Source: Siccirubricoccus deserti
GTDB taxonomy: Bacteria; Pseudomonadota; Alphaproteobacteria; Acetobacterales; Acetobacteraceae
DNA length: 64,000 nt
NCBI RefSeq assembly: GCF_014283215.1
Contig: NZ_JACOMF010000028.1
Location: forward strand, 1-64,000
Direction: 5' to 3'
This document shows positions 37,581 to 45,528 of this stretch, one piece after another (within the stretch, counting starts at the first letter, position 1; every line of letters starts with the position of its first letter). The position numbers and the translations under genes were made by a program. The notes under the pieces are model-generated. The model was not told the origin of the DNA, made no database searches, and worked only from the letters and a program-made list of their open reading frames with translations.

Positions 37581-38462
37581 GTGGATAAGTTCGCGGCCTT
37601 GGCCGTCTTTGTCCGCGTTGTCGAGCATGGGGGCTTCACGGCGGCTGCCGGCAAGCTTGGGCTGTCGCCCTCGGCGGTGACCAAGACCATCGCCCGTCTG
37701 GAAGACACGCTGGACACCCAGCTGTTCAACCGTACCACCCGGCGGCTGCGCACCACCGATTACGGCCAGGAATTCTACGAGCGCTGTGTCCGCATCCTGG
37801 CCGAGCTTGAGGATGCCGAGGCCACGCTGAAGCGCGGCAGCGGCGTCGCCCGCGGCCGCATCCGCGCGGTGGTGCCGCTGAGCTTCGGTCGGGTCACGCT
37901 GATGCCCGAATTGCCCGGCTTCTTTGCCCGTTATCCCGGCATCAGCCTGGAGCTGCATTTCAGCGACGGCATGGTGGACCTCATCGCCGATGGCTTCGAT
38001 CTGGCGGTGCGTACCGGCACCATCACCGACAGCCGGCTGACCACCCGGCTGCTGACCCGCGGCCCGCAGGTAACGGTGGCCGCGCCCGCCTATCTGGCGC
38101 GGCATGGCACGCCGGCAACGCCCGAGGAACTGCGCGACCATAATTGCCTGATCAGCCGCTTCGGCCCGGAATGGAGCTTCAAGGGCGCCAATGGCCAGGC
38201 CTTCAGCCTGCGGGTGCAGGGCAATGCGGTGATCAACAGCGGCGATGCGCTGCGCGAGGCGGCCGTCGCCGGTACCGGCATCGCCCAGGGCACCTGGTGG
38301 CTCTACCGCAAGGATCTGGAACGCGGCGATGTCCGTGCGATCCTGCCGGAGTATGCGCTGGAAGGCGCGCCGGTCTCGGTGCTCTACCCGCCGCAGCGTC
38401 ACCTGCCGGCGAAGCTCAGGGCCTTCATCGATTTCCTGGTGCAGATCACCCGGTCGGGGTGA
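37581..38462 (+). CDS. LysR family transcriptional regulator
   Basis: A 293-residue LTTR. The N-terminal winged helix-turn-helix covers about 1-60 (FTAAAGKLGLSPSAVTKTIARLE), and the substrate-binding domain begins near residue 88 (GRIRAVVPLSFGRVTLMPELPGF). The GTG at 37581 is 10 bases after GAGGTGG; a GTG three codons earlier is also possible. It resembles the CrgA/DsdC-like branch with FDLAVRTG. The genes it controls are unknown. A repeat element separates it from the convergent decarboxylase-like gene. Confidence 0.9.
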   Translation: MDKFAALAVFVRVVEHGGFTAAAGKLGLSPSAVTKTIARLEDTLDTQLFNRTTRRLRTTDYGQEFYERCVRILAELEDAEATLKRGSGVARGRIRAVVPLSFGRVTLMPELPGFFARYPGISLELHFSDGMVDLIADGFDLAVRTGTITDSRLTTRLLTRGPQVTVAAPAYLARHGTPATPEELRDHNCLISRFGPEWSFKGANGQAFSLRVQGNAVINSGDALREAAVAGTGIAQGTWWLYRKDLERGDVRAILPEYALEGAPVSVLYPPQRHLPAKLRAFIDFLVQITRSG

Positions 38463-38486
38463 GGGGCGTACCACACGCCACGCCGC

Positions 38487-38568
38487 GTCATGGCCGGGCT
38501 TGACCCGGCCATCTCAACCGCTTGCTTCTGCTACGGAACCGGATGCGCGGATCAAGTCCGCGCATGAC
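38487..38568. repeat. 82-bp double-hairpin repeat, copy A
   Basis: Outer ends GTCAT and ATGAC enclose two hairpins: ATGGCCGGG/CCCGGCCAT with a 5-base loop, and ATGCGCGGA/TCCGCGCAT with a 5-base loop. Related copies are at 48376-48461 (opposite orientation) and 50830-50910 (same orientation). It lies between convergent genes. Confidence 0.75.
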
Positions 38569-38586
38569 GGAGATGGGTGGTCCGCC

Positions 38587-39138
38587 CTACTGCCAGGGGG
38601 CCGTGAAGGTCGGCGGCGGGGCGATCTGGAAGACGTTCAGCTGCATCGCCAGCAGGCTGTAGTAGCCGACGAGGCCGGTCAGCTCGACCGTGGCCTTGTC
38701 GCCCAGCAGCGTCTGCGCCGCGGCATAGGGGGCATCCGCCACCTGGCCGGTGCGCAGCAGTGGACGGACGAAATCCACCACCACCCGATCCGCCTCGGAG
38801 TCGAAGGGGATGCTCTCGGCGCCGGCGCCGACCGCGGCGATCACCGCCTCCGGCACGCCCTGCTTCGCGGCGATCGGGGCATGCGCGTACCACTCATAGG
38901 CCGCCTTCCAATGCTGGCCGACGCAGAGGATGGCGAGTTCGCGCAGCCGCATCGGCACGCTGCACTCGTAGCGGATGAAGACGCCCACCTGCTCCACCCG
39001 GGCGCAGAGTTCCGCGCTGGTCAGCAGCGGGATGAACGGCCCGCCAACCCCGCCGCGCGCACCGGAGGCGATGCGGTCCCAGACCACTTGCTGGGCTGCG
39101 TCCAATTCCTCGCGGGTCTTCTGCGGCAGGCGGCTCAT
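38587..39138 (-). CDS. Carboxymuconolactone decarboxylase family protein
   Basis: A 183-residue all-helical protein of the CMD/AhpD superfamily. The core stretch MRLRELAILCVGQHWKAAYE plus WYAHAPIAAKQGVPE matches the family, including the conserved His in WYAHAP. The AhpD CxxC pair is absent, so peroxide reduction is unlikely. Members act in protocatechuate catabolism or as unassigned hydrolase-like proteins. It is followed by a luciferase-like flavoenzyme gene on the same strand; the reading order would be decarboxylase after flavoenzyme. Confidence 0.82.
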   Translation of the reverse strand: MSRLPQKTREELDAAQQVVWDRIASGARGGVGGPFIPLLTSAELCARVEQVGVFIRYECSVPMRLRELAILCVGQHWKAAYEWYAHAPIAAKQGVPEAVIAAVGAGAESIPFDSEADRVVVDFVRPLLRTGQVADAPYAAAQTLLGDKATVELTGLVGYYSLLAMQLNVFQIAPPPTFTAPWQ

Positions 39139-39249
39139 GGATGTCTCCCCTTCGGATCATCGCGGGGCGGAGTCGCCCGGAGGCGTCAATCCGCTTTGCA
39201 ACGGCCCGCACCCTGCGGCGCGGGCCGCGTCGCGGCAAGGGGCGGCCGG

Positions 39250-40239
39250 CTATTCCGCAGCGGCGTGCAGCGCCGGGGTGAAGGCCGGCATGACCTCCCG
39301 CGCGAAGGCGCGCAGCCCGGCCGGGGAGGCGTTGGGATCGACCAGCAGGATGTTGGTGGCGCCGCCGGCCTCCAGCTGCTTCAGCCGGGCGATGATCTCC
39401 TCCGGCGTGCCGAGCAGTGGCGCGGTATCCTCCTCCACCCGTTCGGCCAGCTTGCCGCGGGCCAGGTCGCCGATGACACCCACCACCCGCTTGCGTGTCT
39501 CATAGGCCGCCTGCCGCTCCGCCTCGGAGTGGATCATCTGCAGGGCGCGGGCGGTGCCGACCATGTTGGAATGGTAGGGCCGGCCGACGCGCTCGCATGC
39601 CTCGCGGTAGATCGCGATACGTTCGATGATCTGCTCCACCGAGGCAAGCTGATCGAGCAGCAGGTTGAAGCCGTCCCGCGCCGCGCGGCGGATGCTGTCG
39701 GCGCTGCCCGCGGCCAGCCACATCGGCGGGTGCGGCTGCTGCAGCGGCGCCGGCTCGACCAGCATGTTCTCGAAGTGCCAGCGCTTGCCGTGGTGGCTGA
39801 AGCGCTCCTCGGAGGTCCAGGCGCGGCGGATGACCTCGATCGCCTCGTCGAAGCGTTCGGAGGCTTCCTCGATCGGGATGCAGAAGGCGTCGAACTCCGG
39901 TTTGCGATAGCCCTTGCCGACGCCGAAATCGAACCGTCCGCCGCTCAGCAGGTCGAGCGTCGCCGCCTGCTCGGCGATCAGCACCGGATTGTGCCAAGGC
40001 AGCACGACGACGGCGGTGCCGAGGCGGATAGTCTGGGTCTTCGCCGCAAGATAGGCCAGCAGGGTCATGGAGGCGGAGACCTGGCCCTGGCCGGTGGAGT
40101 GGTGCTCCACCATGAACATGTGGCGGAAGCCGAGCCGGTCCGCTTCCATCACGTAGTCGATGAAGCTCTGGTAGCCCTGGCTGTCCTCGATGCCGACGCT
40201 GCGCTTGGTCCTGGCGCCGCCGAACAATCCGAATTGCAT
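39250..40239 (-). CDS. Luciferase-like (LLM class) flavin-dependent monooxygenase
   Basis: TIM-barrel flavin oxidoreductase, 329 aa. Bacterial-luciferase fold motifs: FMVEHHSTGQGQVSASM (about 42-58), TIRLGTAVVVLPWHNP, LDLLSGGRFDFGVGKGY and PPMWLAAGSADSIRRAA. It would use FMNH2 from a separate reductase. The substrate is unknown. The ATG at 40239 begins right at the first strand (QFGLFGG). It is divergent from the alpha/beta hydrolase gene at 40497, and 111 bases upstream of the decarboxylase-like gene. Confidence 0.88.
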   Translation of the reverse strand: MQFGLFGGARTKRSVGIEDSQGYQSFIDYVMEADRLGFRHMFMVEHHSTGQGQVSASMTLLAYLAAKTQTIRLGTAVVVLPWHNPVLIAEQAATLDLLSGGRFDFGVGKGYRKPEFDAFCIPIEEASERFDEAIEVIRRAWTSEERFSHHGKRWHFENMLVEPAPLQQPHPPMWLAAGSADSIRRAARDGFNLLLDQLASVEQIIERIAIYREACERVGRPYHSNMVGTARALQMIHSEAERQAAYETRKRVVGVIGDLARGKLAERVEEDTAPLLGTPEEIIARLKQLEAGGATNILLVDPNASPAGLRAFAREVMPAFTPALHAAAE

Positions 40240-40496
40240 CTCCGGCTCCCTTGGACCGCGGTTGCGTATCGGGCGGCATGGTGCGGCAAACCCACCCCGT
40301 AAAGAAAGGCCGCAATCGGCAAATCTGCCGTGCCGCGATGTCCGAAATGGGCAAGGCATGATTTCGGCGGTTCCGGCTGTGGCCGGGCAGGAATGGCGGA
40401 CAATCCGGAATAACTCTTATGCAGGCCAGGGGCATGACGGGCCCGCCCGTCGCGGCCATCCTGCGCCCAAGCGCAGCAGCCGGTAAGGACAGGACC

Positions 40497-41279
40497 ATGG
40501 AATGGAACCCGCAACCGCTCGACCCCGCGGATGTGACCGTGCATCGCCGTGGCAAGGGAACGCCGCTGGTGCTGCTGCACTGCCTCGGCATGGACTGGCG
40601 CTTCTGGGACGTGCTGGAGCCGCTGACCGAGCGGTACGAGCTGGTCGCCTACAGCTTCCCCGGCCATGGCGACACCAAGCTGCCGAAGGGCCAGTACGGC
40701 GCGCCGGAGCTGACGGCGCAGCTGCAGGCGCTGGCGAAGCGGGAGGGGCTGAAGCGGTTCCACCTGGCCGGCATCTCGCTCGGTGGCTCGGTCGCGCAGC
40801 AATTCGCCGGCACCCATCCGGAGATGGTCGAGAAGCTGATCCTCTGCGACTGCACGCCGCGCTACAATGAGGAGCAGCGCGCCAACTGGCCGGTGCGCGC
40901 GGCGGCGGCGCGCGCGGGCGGCGTCGCCAGCCTGATCCCGACCCTGCTGCCGGTGTTCTTCACCCCCGGCTCCATCGCCGAGAACGGACCAAACGTGCAA
41001 TTCGTCCGCCAGACCTTCGAGGCATGCAGCGCCGAAGGCTACGCCCTGGCCTGCGAGATGCTGGCGATGGTGGATGCGCGGGAGGAGGCGAAGCGGATCA
41101 CCGCGCCGACCCTGATCATGCTCGGCTCGGAGGAACGCCAGCCCTTCAAGGATGCTGCGGCCTGGATGGACCAGACAATCCCCGACAGCCGGGTGGTGGA
41201 GGTACCGGCCGCCGGGCACGCCTCGGTGCGGGAGCGGCCGGGCTTCGTGGTGGAGCAGTTCCGGCGATTCCTGGGGTAG
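40497..41279 (+). CDS. Alpha/beta hydrolase (3-oxoadipate enol-lactonase-like)
   Basis: A 260-residue alpha/beta hydrolase. The nucleophile is S94 in GISLGGS, the acid is probably in LIMLGSEE or nearby, and the histidine is in PAAGHASV near the C-terminus. The lid region and size match PcaD-like lactonases, and a carboxymuconolactone decarboxylase-like gene is close by. Other pcaI/J/F genes are absent, so a true beta-ketoadipate role is not established. GTAAGGACAGG precedes the ATG at 40497. Confidence 0.85.
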   Translation: MEWNPQPLDPADVTVHRRGKGTPLVLLHCLGMDWRFWDVLEPLTERYELVAYSFPGHGDTKLPKGQYGAPELTAQLQALAKREGLKRFHLAGISLGGSVAQQFAGTHPEMVEKLILCDCTPRYNEEQRANWPVRAAAARAGGVASLIPTLLPVFFTPGSIAENGPNVQFVRQTFEACSAEGYALACEMLAMVDAREEAKRITAPTLIMLGSEERQPFKDAAAWMDQTIPDSRVVEVPAAGHASVRERPGFVVEQFRRFLG

Positions 41280-41622
41280 GAGGGCGAGTGCCCTCCCAGG
41301 CCGCGGCCTGGGAGGCGCCGTTCGCATGGATGGCCTATCTTCATCACGCGCGGGGCTCGACCGGCGCGTCCAGATTTTTGATGAAACAGGTGGCTGGAAT
41401 AACCGGTTCAAGCCCCGCCATGATGATCGGGCGGGGCTCGGCGCGACGCGTGTCTCCCCGACTGCGCAGCAGATCCTTGGCCGGCATGCCGGCCATACGG
41501 TCGGGCAGGGGTGGTCACCGGCAGACAGGGCCGGGCAAGGGCGACCGGCGCAGCCTACCGCGCTGGACCAGCCCGCCGCGATGCCTCCGCCACGCGGCTG
41601 GTCGGCGTCAGGCGCCGGCGGG
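41280..41622. other. Intergenic stretch between convergent genes
   Basis: 343 bases with no gene recognised on either strand. It contains the strong palindrome at 41292-41315 and a weaker hairpin near 41410-41440 (AGCCCCGC/GCGGGGCT). Both could act as terminators for the hydrolase and, from the other side, the response regulator. Confidence 0.55.
41292..41315. terminator. 24-base perfect palindrome after the hydrolase gene
   Basis: CCTCCCAGGCCG and CGGCCTGGGAGG are exact complements with no spacer. An alternative hairpin pairs GGAGGGC (41279-41285) with GCCCTCC (41290-41296). The mutually exclusive foldings are compatible with a bidirectional terminator. Confidence 0.55.
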
Positions 41623-42339
41623 TCAGGCCACTGCGATATACGGGGTGCAGCCGCTGAAGCCGGCGAAGAGATAGCCGGCGCCACGGATGGTCTTGATGCT
41701 GTCCTGCTGCGCCGGGCCAAGCTTGCGGCGCAGCCGCAGCACCAGATTGTCCACCGTCCGGTCCTCCGCCCGGAACGGCCGGCGGAACACTATGCTGGCG
41801 ATGGTGTCGCGGGAGATCGGCTTGCCCATGCTCTCGACGAGCAGGTGCATCAGATCGAATTCTGCGGTGGTCAGCGGGCATTCGCTGCCATCCGGCCGCA
41901 GCAGTTGGCGCCGTTCGGCGGTCAGCCGCCAACCGCCAATCGACAGCGTCGGCACGGTCTCCACCACGCCCCACTCGCCGCGGCGCAGCACCGCGCGGAT
42001 CCGGGCGACCAGGGCGCGCAGCGGCGCCGCGCGGTCCACCAGAGCATCGGCGCCGGCTTCCAGGGCGACGATTTCGCTGACGTCATCCGCTTGGCCGGAC
42101 ATCACGATGCAGGGCACCACCGACTGTTCGCGGATCTGCCGCAGGATCTGCAGTGTCGTGCTGGGTTCACCATCGCAGCCGATGATGACGAGATTCGGTG
42201 GATGGGTCCGCAGCCGCCCAATGAATGGTGCGGCATCCGGGTGCAATTCCGGCACGAATCCCTGATCCGAGAGGAATTTTACCAAGACGCGGCCTGAAGT
42301 GCCGTCCGATTCTATAATTCCGAGTCCCAATTGTCCCAT
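41623..42339 (-). CDS. OmpR-family regulator with degenerate receiver domain
   Basis: Winged-helix regulator, 238 aa from the ATG at 42339 (a GTG six codons upstream is possible). The DNA-binding domain is intact (LTTAEFDLMHLL, VDNLVLRLRRKLG, TIRGAGYLF). The receiver (about 1-118) is not canonical. Aligned with the regulator at 1020, the phosphoacceptor Asp is Gly in LVIIGCDGEP, Thr is Ser (VMSGQ), and the Lys-Pro pair is Arg-Ala (VDRAAP). It is therefore unlikely to be switched by ordinary phosphorylation. No histidine kinase is adjacent. Some CheY-like activity through the nearby Asp cannot be ruled out. Confidence 0.85.
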   Translation of the reverse strand: MGQLGLGIIESDGTSGRVLVKFLSDQGFVPELHPDAAPFIGRLRTHPPNLVIIGCDGEPSTTLQILRQIREQSVVPCIVMSGQADDVSEIVALEAGADALVDRAAPLRALVARIRAVLRRGEWGVVETVPTLSIGGWRLTAERRQLLRPDGSECPLTTAEFDLMHLLVESMGKPISRDTIASIVFRRPFRAEDRTVDNLVLRLRRKLGPAQQDSIKTIRGAGYLFAGFSGCTPYIAVA

Positions 42340-42549
42340 GCCACCCTCTCGCCACACGCAATAGTTGTGTTTTCAGGCGGATTTTCGCACGTCGAGTGTC
42401 GTCTCCACGCGAGTGTGCAGTGCAGCACTGCGCGACACCGCAGAAATTGTGCTGCGGCGATGTTCAAAACTTTGTTACCAAGTTCAAAGTGAACTTCGTT
42501 AGTTGCAGCGTCCGGACCTGTTGCAAATCCGGATCAGAACAACGAAGCC

Positions 42550-43794
42550 TTACCCCACAACCGATACCGCTTGATCCCTTGCCACTTTCTCAACCAGACC
42601 CAGAAGTTGGGGCAAGCAGACCTGCCTGAGATCGTAATAAGAAAGAATCGTTTCGCGTGCCGCCCGCCGCAGCGGCTGCATCGCCGCGGGGTCCGCCAGG
42701 GCCCCGATCACCGCGGCCGCGATCTGGTCCGGGGCGAAGAAATCCACCAGCAGGCCATTCCGGCCATGCTCGATCACCTCCTGCACCGGCGGCGTGGCGG
42801 AGCCGATCACCAGGCATTCGCAAGCCATCGCTTCGAGCATCGACCAGGACAGCACGAAGGGATAGGTCAGGTAGACATGCGCCGCCGAAAGGCTGAGCAG
42901 CGCCAGCAGCGCCGGATGCGGCACCTTGCCGGTGAAATGCACCCGCGACAGGTCGAGCTTCCCCTCCAGCTCGGCCAGCAGCAGTTGCCGCCAAGTGCCG
43001 CCCGCCTGTGGCTTCGACCCGTAATGCGGCTCATCCCCGCCGACCAGCACCACCTGCGCCGCCGGGCGCTTCACCAGGATCTCCGGCAGCGCCCGCATGA
43101 AGCTGTGGAAGCCACGATAGGGCTCCAGCCCGCGGGCAATGAAGGTCACCACCTCGTCGCCCGGCCGCAGCATCCTTCCGTCCGGCAGGGTGAAGCTGGG
43201 GTCGGGCTGACGGCGGATCGCCGCGGTGTCGATCCCCTCGTGCACCACCGACATCTTCCGCCGCACCCAGTCGGGGAAGCGGCTGGCCTGCCATTGCGTC
43301 GCGGTGTGGCCCCAGTCGGAGACCTGCAGCGACAGCAGGTGGTTGGCGTTCAGCAGGCGCACCCGGCAGGCGTCGTCGATCGAGACCGGCTCGCCCGGCG
43401 GCTCGAAGCCGACATCGGCGCCGACGGCGGTGTAGTAGAATTCATAATAGTATAGCAGCTTCGCCTCGGGCCAGACGTCGCGCAGGAACAGCCCTTCGCC
43501 CCAACCAGGGTGGCAGCAGACCAGGTCCGGGGTGAAGCCGCGCTCCTTCAGCGCCAGCGCCGCCCGCGCCACCTGCTGGCCGCGGTAGACCGCATTCTCC
43601 AGCCGGCGCAGGTAGCGATGGGTCTTCTCCCCACCGGTCGTGGGCGCCTTGTAGCGGATACGCTGCACGCCACGCAGCGCCTCACCGGCATTCTCGCCGA
43701 GCGCCACCACCTGATGCCCCTTCCGCTGTGCGAGGGCGGGGGCGACATGGCGGTACTGGGCGGGGAAATTCTGGTGGACGAAGAGGGTCCGCAT
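42550..43794 (-). CDS. Glycosyltransferase family 4 protein
   Basis: GT-B fold glycosyltransferase, 414 aa. The N-terminal domain begins MRTLFVHQNFPAQYRH; the C-terminal domain has FIARGLEPYRGFHSFMRAL (donor-site loop), LVGGDEPHYGS and the family's LSWSMLEAMACECLVIGS with PVQEVIEHGRNGLLVD. Transfer of a sugar nucleotide onto a surface polysaccharide or lipid is the usual role; the acceptor is unknown. It stands alone, with 211 bases before the regulator start and 144 bases before the divergent small gene. Confidence 0.88.
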   Translation of the reverse strand: MRTLFVHQNFPAQYRHVAPALAQRKGHQVVALGENAGEALRGVQRIRYKAPTTGGEKTHRYLRRLENAVYRGQQVARAALALKERGFTPDLVCCHPGWGEGLFLRDVWPEAKLLYYYEFYYTAVGADVGFEPPGEPVSIDDACRVRLLNANHLLSLQVSDWGHTATQWQASRFPDWVRRKMSVVHEGIDTAAIRRQPDPSFTLPDGRMLRPGDEVVTFIARGLEPYRGFHSFMRALPEILVKRPAAQVVLVGGDEPHYGSKPQAGGTWRQLLLAELEGKLDLSRVHFTGKVPHPALLALLSLSAAHVYLTYPFVLSWSMLEAMACECLVIGSATPPVQEVIEHGRNGLLVDFFAPDQIAAAVIGALADPAAMQPLRRAARETILSYYDLRQVCLPQLLGLVEKVARDQAVSVVG

Positions 43795-43938
43795 GCGCCG
43801 AAGCTCGCCTCCGCTCGGGGTGCCGCTTCCATGCCCGATCGCGACGCCTGGAGCAACGCCGACGGTGCCACCGATGGCCGGAACACATCCGCTGGCGTGA
43901 GGGAACGCCGGTGCCGGCGGCGGCCTTACGCCTGCCGT

Positions 43939-44205
43939 ATGATCCCCGCACTCTACCGTACCGACTGGTCTGTCCTCTCCACCCTGCTGCGCCTGGCGCA
44001 ACGCGAAGGGTGGTGGGTGGAGTTCACCGCCGACCATATCCTGGTCCGCAGCCGCCGTTGCGGGCTCGGTGTGGTGATGCTGCCGGCCCGGCTGCTGCGG
44101 CAAGCGCGGGAGCATGGCTGGCAGCGCGTGGTGCGCCCTGACGAGATCACGCTGCGCCATCCGGCGGTGCGCCAGGGCGTGACGCTACGGCTGGCGGCGG
44201 AATAA
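43939..44205 (+). CDS. Small hypothetical protein
   Basis: An 88-residue protein from ATG 43939 that I cannot assign to a family. It has alternating hydrophobic and basic patches (LLRLAQREGWWVEFTADHIL, LPARLLRQAREHGW) and a predicted mixed alpha/beta fold with no signal or membrane segment. The frame continues open upstream, but that stretch reads as non-protein. It converges with prfB, 13 bases away. Real, but with moderate confidence. Confidence 0.55.
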   Translation: MIPALYRTDWSVLSTLLRLAQREGWWVEFTADHILVRSRRCGLGVVMLPARLLRQAREHGWQRVVRPDEITLRHPAVRQGVTLRLAAE

Positions 44206-44218
44206 CGCGGCGCGGCGC

Positions 44219-45350
44219 TTATCGCGCCGCCGCGCTGGCCTCCGACCGCGTCGCGCCGACCCGGGCGGCGAGCGCCGCCGCCATGAACTCGTCGAGGTCA
44301 CCATCCAGCACCGCCGCCGGATTGCCCTTCTCCAGCCCGGTGCGCAGGTCCTTCACCAGCTGATAGGGCTGCAGCACGTAATTGCGGATCTGGTGGCCCC
44401 AGCCGATGTCGGTCTTTCCTGCCTCGATCCCCGCCGTCACCGCCTCCCGCTTGCGCAGCTCCAGCTCATACAGCCGGGCCTTCAGCATCTCCATGGCGAT
44501 CGCCCGGTTGCGGTGCTGGCTGCGATCCTGGGTGGAGGCGGCGATGATCCCGGTCGGGATATGAGTGAAGCGGACGCCGGATTCGGTCTTGTTCACGTGC
44601 TGGCCGCCGGCGCCGGAGGCACGGAAGGTGTCGGTCTTCAGGTCGGCCGGGTTGATCTCGATCTCGATCCGGTCGTCGATGACCGGGTAGACATAGACGC
44701 TGGCGAAGCTGGTTTGCCGCTTGTCGTTGCCGCCGAAGGGGCTGATCCGGACCAGCCGGTGGACGCCGGTCTCGGTCTTCAGCCAGCCGAAGGCGTTCGG
44801 CCCGCTGACCAGCAGGGTGGCGGATTTGATGCCCGCCTCCTCGCCGTCCGACTGCTCGCTCAAGGTCACCTTGTAGCCGCGCTGCTCGGCCCAGCGCTGG
44901 TACATGCGCACCAGCATCTCGGCCCAGTCCTGCGCCTCGGTGCCGCCGGCGCCGGCGTTCACCTCCAGCCAGGCGTCGTTGGCATCGGCCTCGCCGGACA
45001 GCAGGCTCTCGATCTCGCGGCGCTTGGCCTCGGCGGCGAGGGCCTGGAGGTCGGCGACGGCGGCATCGGCGGTGGCGGCATCGCCCTCCGCCTCGGCCAG
45101 CTCGACCAGCTCCAGCGCATCCTGCACCGCCTGCTCCAGCTTGCGGACGCCGTCGATCTGGTCGGCCAGCCGGTTGCGCTCGCGCATCACCTGCTGCGCC
45201 TTGGCAGCGTCGTTCCAGAGGCTGGGGTCTTCCGCCCGGGCGTTCAGCTCATCGAGGCGGCGGGTTGCGGCATCCCAGTCAAAGATGCCTCCTCAGCAGG
45301 GCCACCGAGGCGGTGATCTGCTCATTCAGGGATTCGGCGTCGGCGCGCAT
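44219..45350 (-). CDS. prfB: Peptide chain release factor 2, expressed by programmed +1 frameshift
   Basis: Recognises UAA and UGA and releases nascent chains; 376 aa after the frameshift. The SPF tripeptide ([12 protein letters not shown]) and the GGQ motif ([12 protein letters not shown]) are present. The first frame runs from ATG 45350 through 23 codons ([20 protein letters not shown] and on) to a UGA at 45281-45279. Shifting +1 at CTT-TGA-C gives [15 protein letters not shown] and continues to the stop at 44219. The shift site is preceded by the internal Shine-Dalgarno AGGAGG, the classical autoregulation of RF2. Coding is therefore join of 45350-45282 and 45280-44219 on the minus strand. 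Confidence 0.95.
45278..45291 (-). promoter_or_regulatory. prfB programmed +1 frameshift site
   Basis: On the minus strand the order is AGGAGG, CAT, CTTTGAC. The CTT-TGA slippery stop and the Shine-Dalgarno-like hexamer three bases before it match the known RF2 site. The stop is TGA, the codon that RF2 itself reads, so low RF2 raises frameshifting. Confidence 0.9.
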
Positions 45351-45528
45351 GCCGGCCCTATGCGCCGGCCGCCCGCGACTGTCCAGGGCGCGCGGGTGGT
45401 CGGCACGGTGTGGCGCCCGGTTACCTTCGGGTTGCTCGGTAACAAGGCGCGTCACGCGAGTTCACTTGGCCTGCCTCCCGCCGTGCGATAGGGTGCGTCG
45501 CCATGGATCCGATCTGCGAGAGCCTGCC

